Assembly: GCA_003135595.1 (NCBI GenBank) | Contig: PLCI01000135.1 | Location: 27,979-35,937, forward strand | Source: Acidimicrobiaceae bacterium | GTDB taxonomy: Bacteria > Actinomycetota > Acidimicrobiia > Acidimicrobiales > RAAP-2 | Reading direction: 5' to 3' | Length of the DNA stretch: 7,959 nucleotides | Shown: piece after piece, positions 6,987 through 7,959 of the stretch | How positions within the stretch are numbered: position 1 is the stretch's first letter | How the letters are laid out: each line of letters begins with the position of its first letter | Notes under the pieces: model-generated | The model's database searches: none | Told to the model about the DNA's origin: nothing | What the model saw: only the letters and a program-made list of their open reading frames with translations | Made by a program: the position numbers and the translations under genes

Positions 6987-7022
6987 CGCAGAACCATAGA
7001 ACAAGACTCAGTCTCAATACAA
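6987..7022 (-). promoter_or_regulatory. Putative promoter of the metal-importer operon (leaderless)
   Basis: Read leftward, TTGTAT (7022-7017) and TATGGT (6998-6993) are separated by 18 bases; each matches the vegetative sigma consensus at four of six positions. The -10 ends six bases before ATG 6986, so transcription would begin at or next to the start codon. No Shine-Dalgarno precedes that ATG, which agrees with leaderless translation, known to be common in actinobacteria. The -35 lies inside the 19-bp inverted repeat, so a bound repressor would block polymerase. Confidence 0.42.
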
Positions 7023-7029
7023 CTGAGAC
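7004..7029. promoter_or_regulatory. Overlapping palindromes, probable Fur-family operator
   Basis: GTCTCA (7011-7016), seven bases, TGAGAC (7024-7029) form a 19-bp inverted repeat with 7 of 9 positions symmetric per arm. A second palindrome, AGACT-C-AGTCT (7004-7014), overlaps its left arm. They lie midway between the divergent importer operon and the Fur-family gene, over the leftward -35. To the right, a possible -10 TAGGCT (7032-7037) for the regulator gene follows at once. Fur-family repressors bind 15- to 19-bp inverted repeats, often in their own promoter. The sequence is not the usual AT-rich Fur or Zur box, nor a full IdeR box, so binding is inferred from placement and symmetry. Confidence 0.6.
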
Positions 7030-7068
7030 GTTAGGCTCTCCGTCGTGCAGGAGAAGGAGCCGACAACT

Positions 7069-7072
7069 GGAG
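7069..7072 (+). promoter_or_regulatory. Ribosome binding site of the Fur-family gene
   Basis: GGAG lies seven bases before GTG 7080 and decides that start. The purine-rich GGAGAAGGAG at 7050-7059 is too far upstream to serve this codon. Confidence 0.6.
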
Positions 7073-7079
7073 CGAGCCG

Positions 7080-7523
7080 GTGACGACGACCGAGGGGAGC
7101 ATCCACGAGCTGGTCGAGCATCGGCTACGTCAGAGCGATCTCCGCTACACCCCCGGGAGGCGCGCGATCGTCGAGCTGCTCCTGCGGCGGGGCCAGCCGG
7201 CGAGCATCGCGGACGTCGAGGCCGCGCTGCCGCAGGTCCCTCGCAGCTCCGCCTACCGCCACCTCGTCGACCTCCAGGGCGTAGGAGTGGTCCGACGAGT
7301 CGCCGCCAACGACGACTTCACCCGATTCGAGCTTGCCGAGGACCTGACCGAACACCACCACCATCTTCTCTGCACGAGCTGCGGGAGCGTGACAGACGTC
7401 ACACCGACCGAGGCGTTCGAGCACGCAGTGCACGCCATGGTCGAGGAGTTCTCGCGACAGGAGGGATTCGCGCCCCTGTCGCACTCGCTCGACGTGCTCG
7501 GACACTGCCAGCGCTGCAGGTAG
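7080..7523 (+). CDS. Fur-family metalloregulator (Zur/Mur/Fur type)
   Basis: A 147-residue cytosolic DNA-binding metal sensor, within the usual Fur length. The N-terminal winged helix spans about 8-85; the recognition region is VPRSSAYRHLVDLQGVGVVRRV (53-74), close to the usual 'TVYRxLxxLxxxGLV' pattern. The dimerisation and metal part has HHHH (92-95), the structural Zn pair C98-x2-C101 followed by GSVTDV, H135, H142 and the C-terminal pair C143-x2-C146. The two CxxC pairs imply a structural Zn site. E84 and the His cluster are likely regulatory ligands. Start GTG 7080 is set by GGAG at 7069. It is divergent from the metal importer and separated from it by palindromes, so it probably represses the importer and itself when metal is bound. 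Which metal it senses cannot be settled from these residues; Zn or Mn is most likely from the transporter type. Confidence 0.94.
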   Translation: MTTTEGSIHELVEHRLRQSDLRYTPGRRAIVELLLRRGQPASIADVEAALPQVPRSSAYRHLVDLQGVGVVRRVAANDDFTRFELAEDLTEHHHHLLCTSCGSVTDVTPTEAFEHAVHAMVEEFSRQEGFAPLSHSLDVLGHCQRCR

Positions 7524-7543
7524 CGGACGGCGCCGGCCCTGAC

Positions 7544-7959
7544 ATGCGCTTCACCTTTGAGCCTCTCCGCCGCACGGACCTCGAGCTCATGGCGAGATGG
7601 CGTGGCGCGCCGCACGTGCTGCGGTGGTGGCCCGGCCCCTGCGACCTCGCCTCGATCGCGCAGGAGTACGAGCCGCTTGTCGATGGCTCTGACACCACGA
7701 GGGCCTTCGTCTGCAGCGCGGATGGCCGGCCGATCGGATACGCGCAGGCATACCGTCTGGCCGACGAGCCGGCCTGGCAAGCAACGATCGCCGAGGCAAT
7801 TGGTGTCGTCCATGCCGCGGGGATCGACTACTTCATAGGCGAGCCGGACTCCGTCGGGCGCGGGATCGGATCGAAGATGATCGCCGACTTCGTCGCCACT
7901 GTCTGGCAGACGCTCGCCGACGTGTCCTCAGTCGTCGTCGCGGTGCAGCAGGAGAACGC
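7544..7959 (+). CDS. AAC(6')-like GNAT acetyltransferase, 3' end outside window
   Basis: The first 138 codons of an acetyl-CoA-dependent acetyltransferase are visible; the frame stays open to the window edge. The N-terminal pattern with PHVLRWW (23-29), then FIGEPDSVGRGIGSKMI (97-112) holding the acetyl-CoA binding GRGIGS (105-110), and the closing VVVAVQQEN (130-138) are characteristic of the family that includes aminoglycoside 6'-N-acetyltransferases such as AAC(6')-Ib and related chromosomal enzymes. QxEN is normally followed by a NxxxxRxxEKxGF-type stretch, which would lie outside the window. Start ATG 7544, 20 bp after the Fur-family stop, with no strong Shine-Dalgarno; it is probably cotranscribed with it. 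Real substrate is unknown: many such relatives do not give drug resistance. Confidence 0.85.
   Translation, partial: MRFTFEPLRRTDLELMARWRGAPHVLRWWPGPCDLASIAQEYEPLVDGSDTTRAFVCSADGRPIGYAQAYRLADEPAWQATIAEAIGVVHAAGIDYFIGEPDSVGRGIGSKMIADFVATVWQTLADVSSVVVAVQQEN

Noticed and set aside
7031..7037. TTAGGCT, part of the DtxR/IdeR iron box
   Set aside because: The rest of the 19-bp IdeR box is missing and the neighbouring regulator is Fur-type; it is better read as part of a -10 region.

Overview
The window is GC-rich, uses GTG/TTG starts freely, and its long antisense open frames are typical of high-GC coding DNA. Protein style (Fur, TetR with a WHG-type tail, a TroA/ABC-3 metal importer, a PAS-GAF-PAS-GGDEF-EAL protein) fits a high-GC actinobacterium. 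An acidimicrobial lineage is possible, but that is only inference. It looks like chromosomal housekeeping or regulatory DNA. I see no insertion sequence, phage gene, CRISPR array, tRNA or rRNA.

Layout, left to right: (1) the 3' end of a TetR-family regulator on + (to 232). (2) A convergent 161-bp gap holding two hairpins that may terminate transcription from both sides. (3) A large cytosolic c-di-GMP signalling protein on - (394-3057) with two PAS domains, one GAF, a GGDEF with canonical catalytic residues but a changed inhibitory site, and an EAL with a complete catalytic set. (4) A 385-bp non-coding gap (3058-3442) with five tandem 12-bp repeats and several short direct repeats. (5) A compact four-gene metal ABC importer operon on -, transcribed in the order solute-binding lipoprotein (6986-6024), ATPase (6027-5191), permease 1 (5187-4261), permease 2 (4255-3443), with junctions of a 4-bp overlap, 3 bp and 5 bp. 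(6) A divergent control region (6987-7079) with a 19-bp inverted repeat GTCTCA-N7-TGAGAC and an overlapping second palindrome. (7) A Fur-family metalloregulator on + (7080-7523), followed 20 bp later by an AAC(6')-like GNAT acetyltransferase that runs off the window.

How it works together (inference from family knowledge and layout): the Fur-family protein probably senses Zn, Mn or Fe, binds the palindromes between itself and the lipoprotein gene, and represses the importer when metal is sufficient, while also controlling itself. The lipoprotein captures the ion outside the membrane, the two different permeases form the channel, and the ATPase drives uptake. The c-di-GMP protein is on the same strand downstream but separated by a long gap, so it is probably transcribed on its own. 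The window is mostly well-known families. The items most worth a second look are the operator architecture, the 12-bp repeat array, the interleaved hairpins, and the altered I-site of the GGDEF domain.
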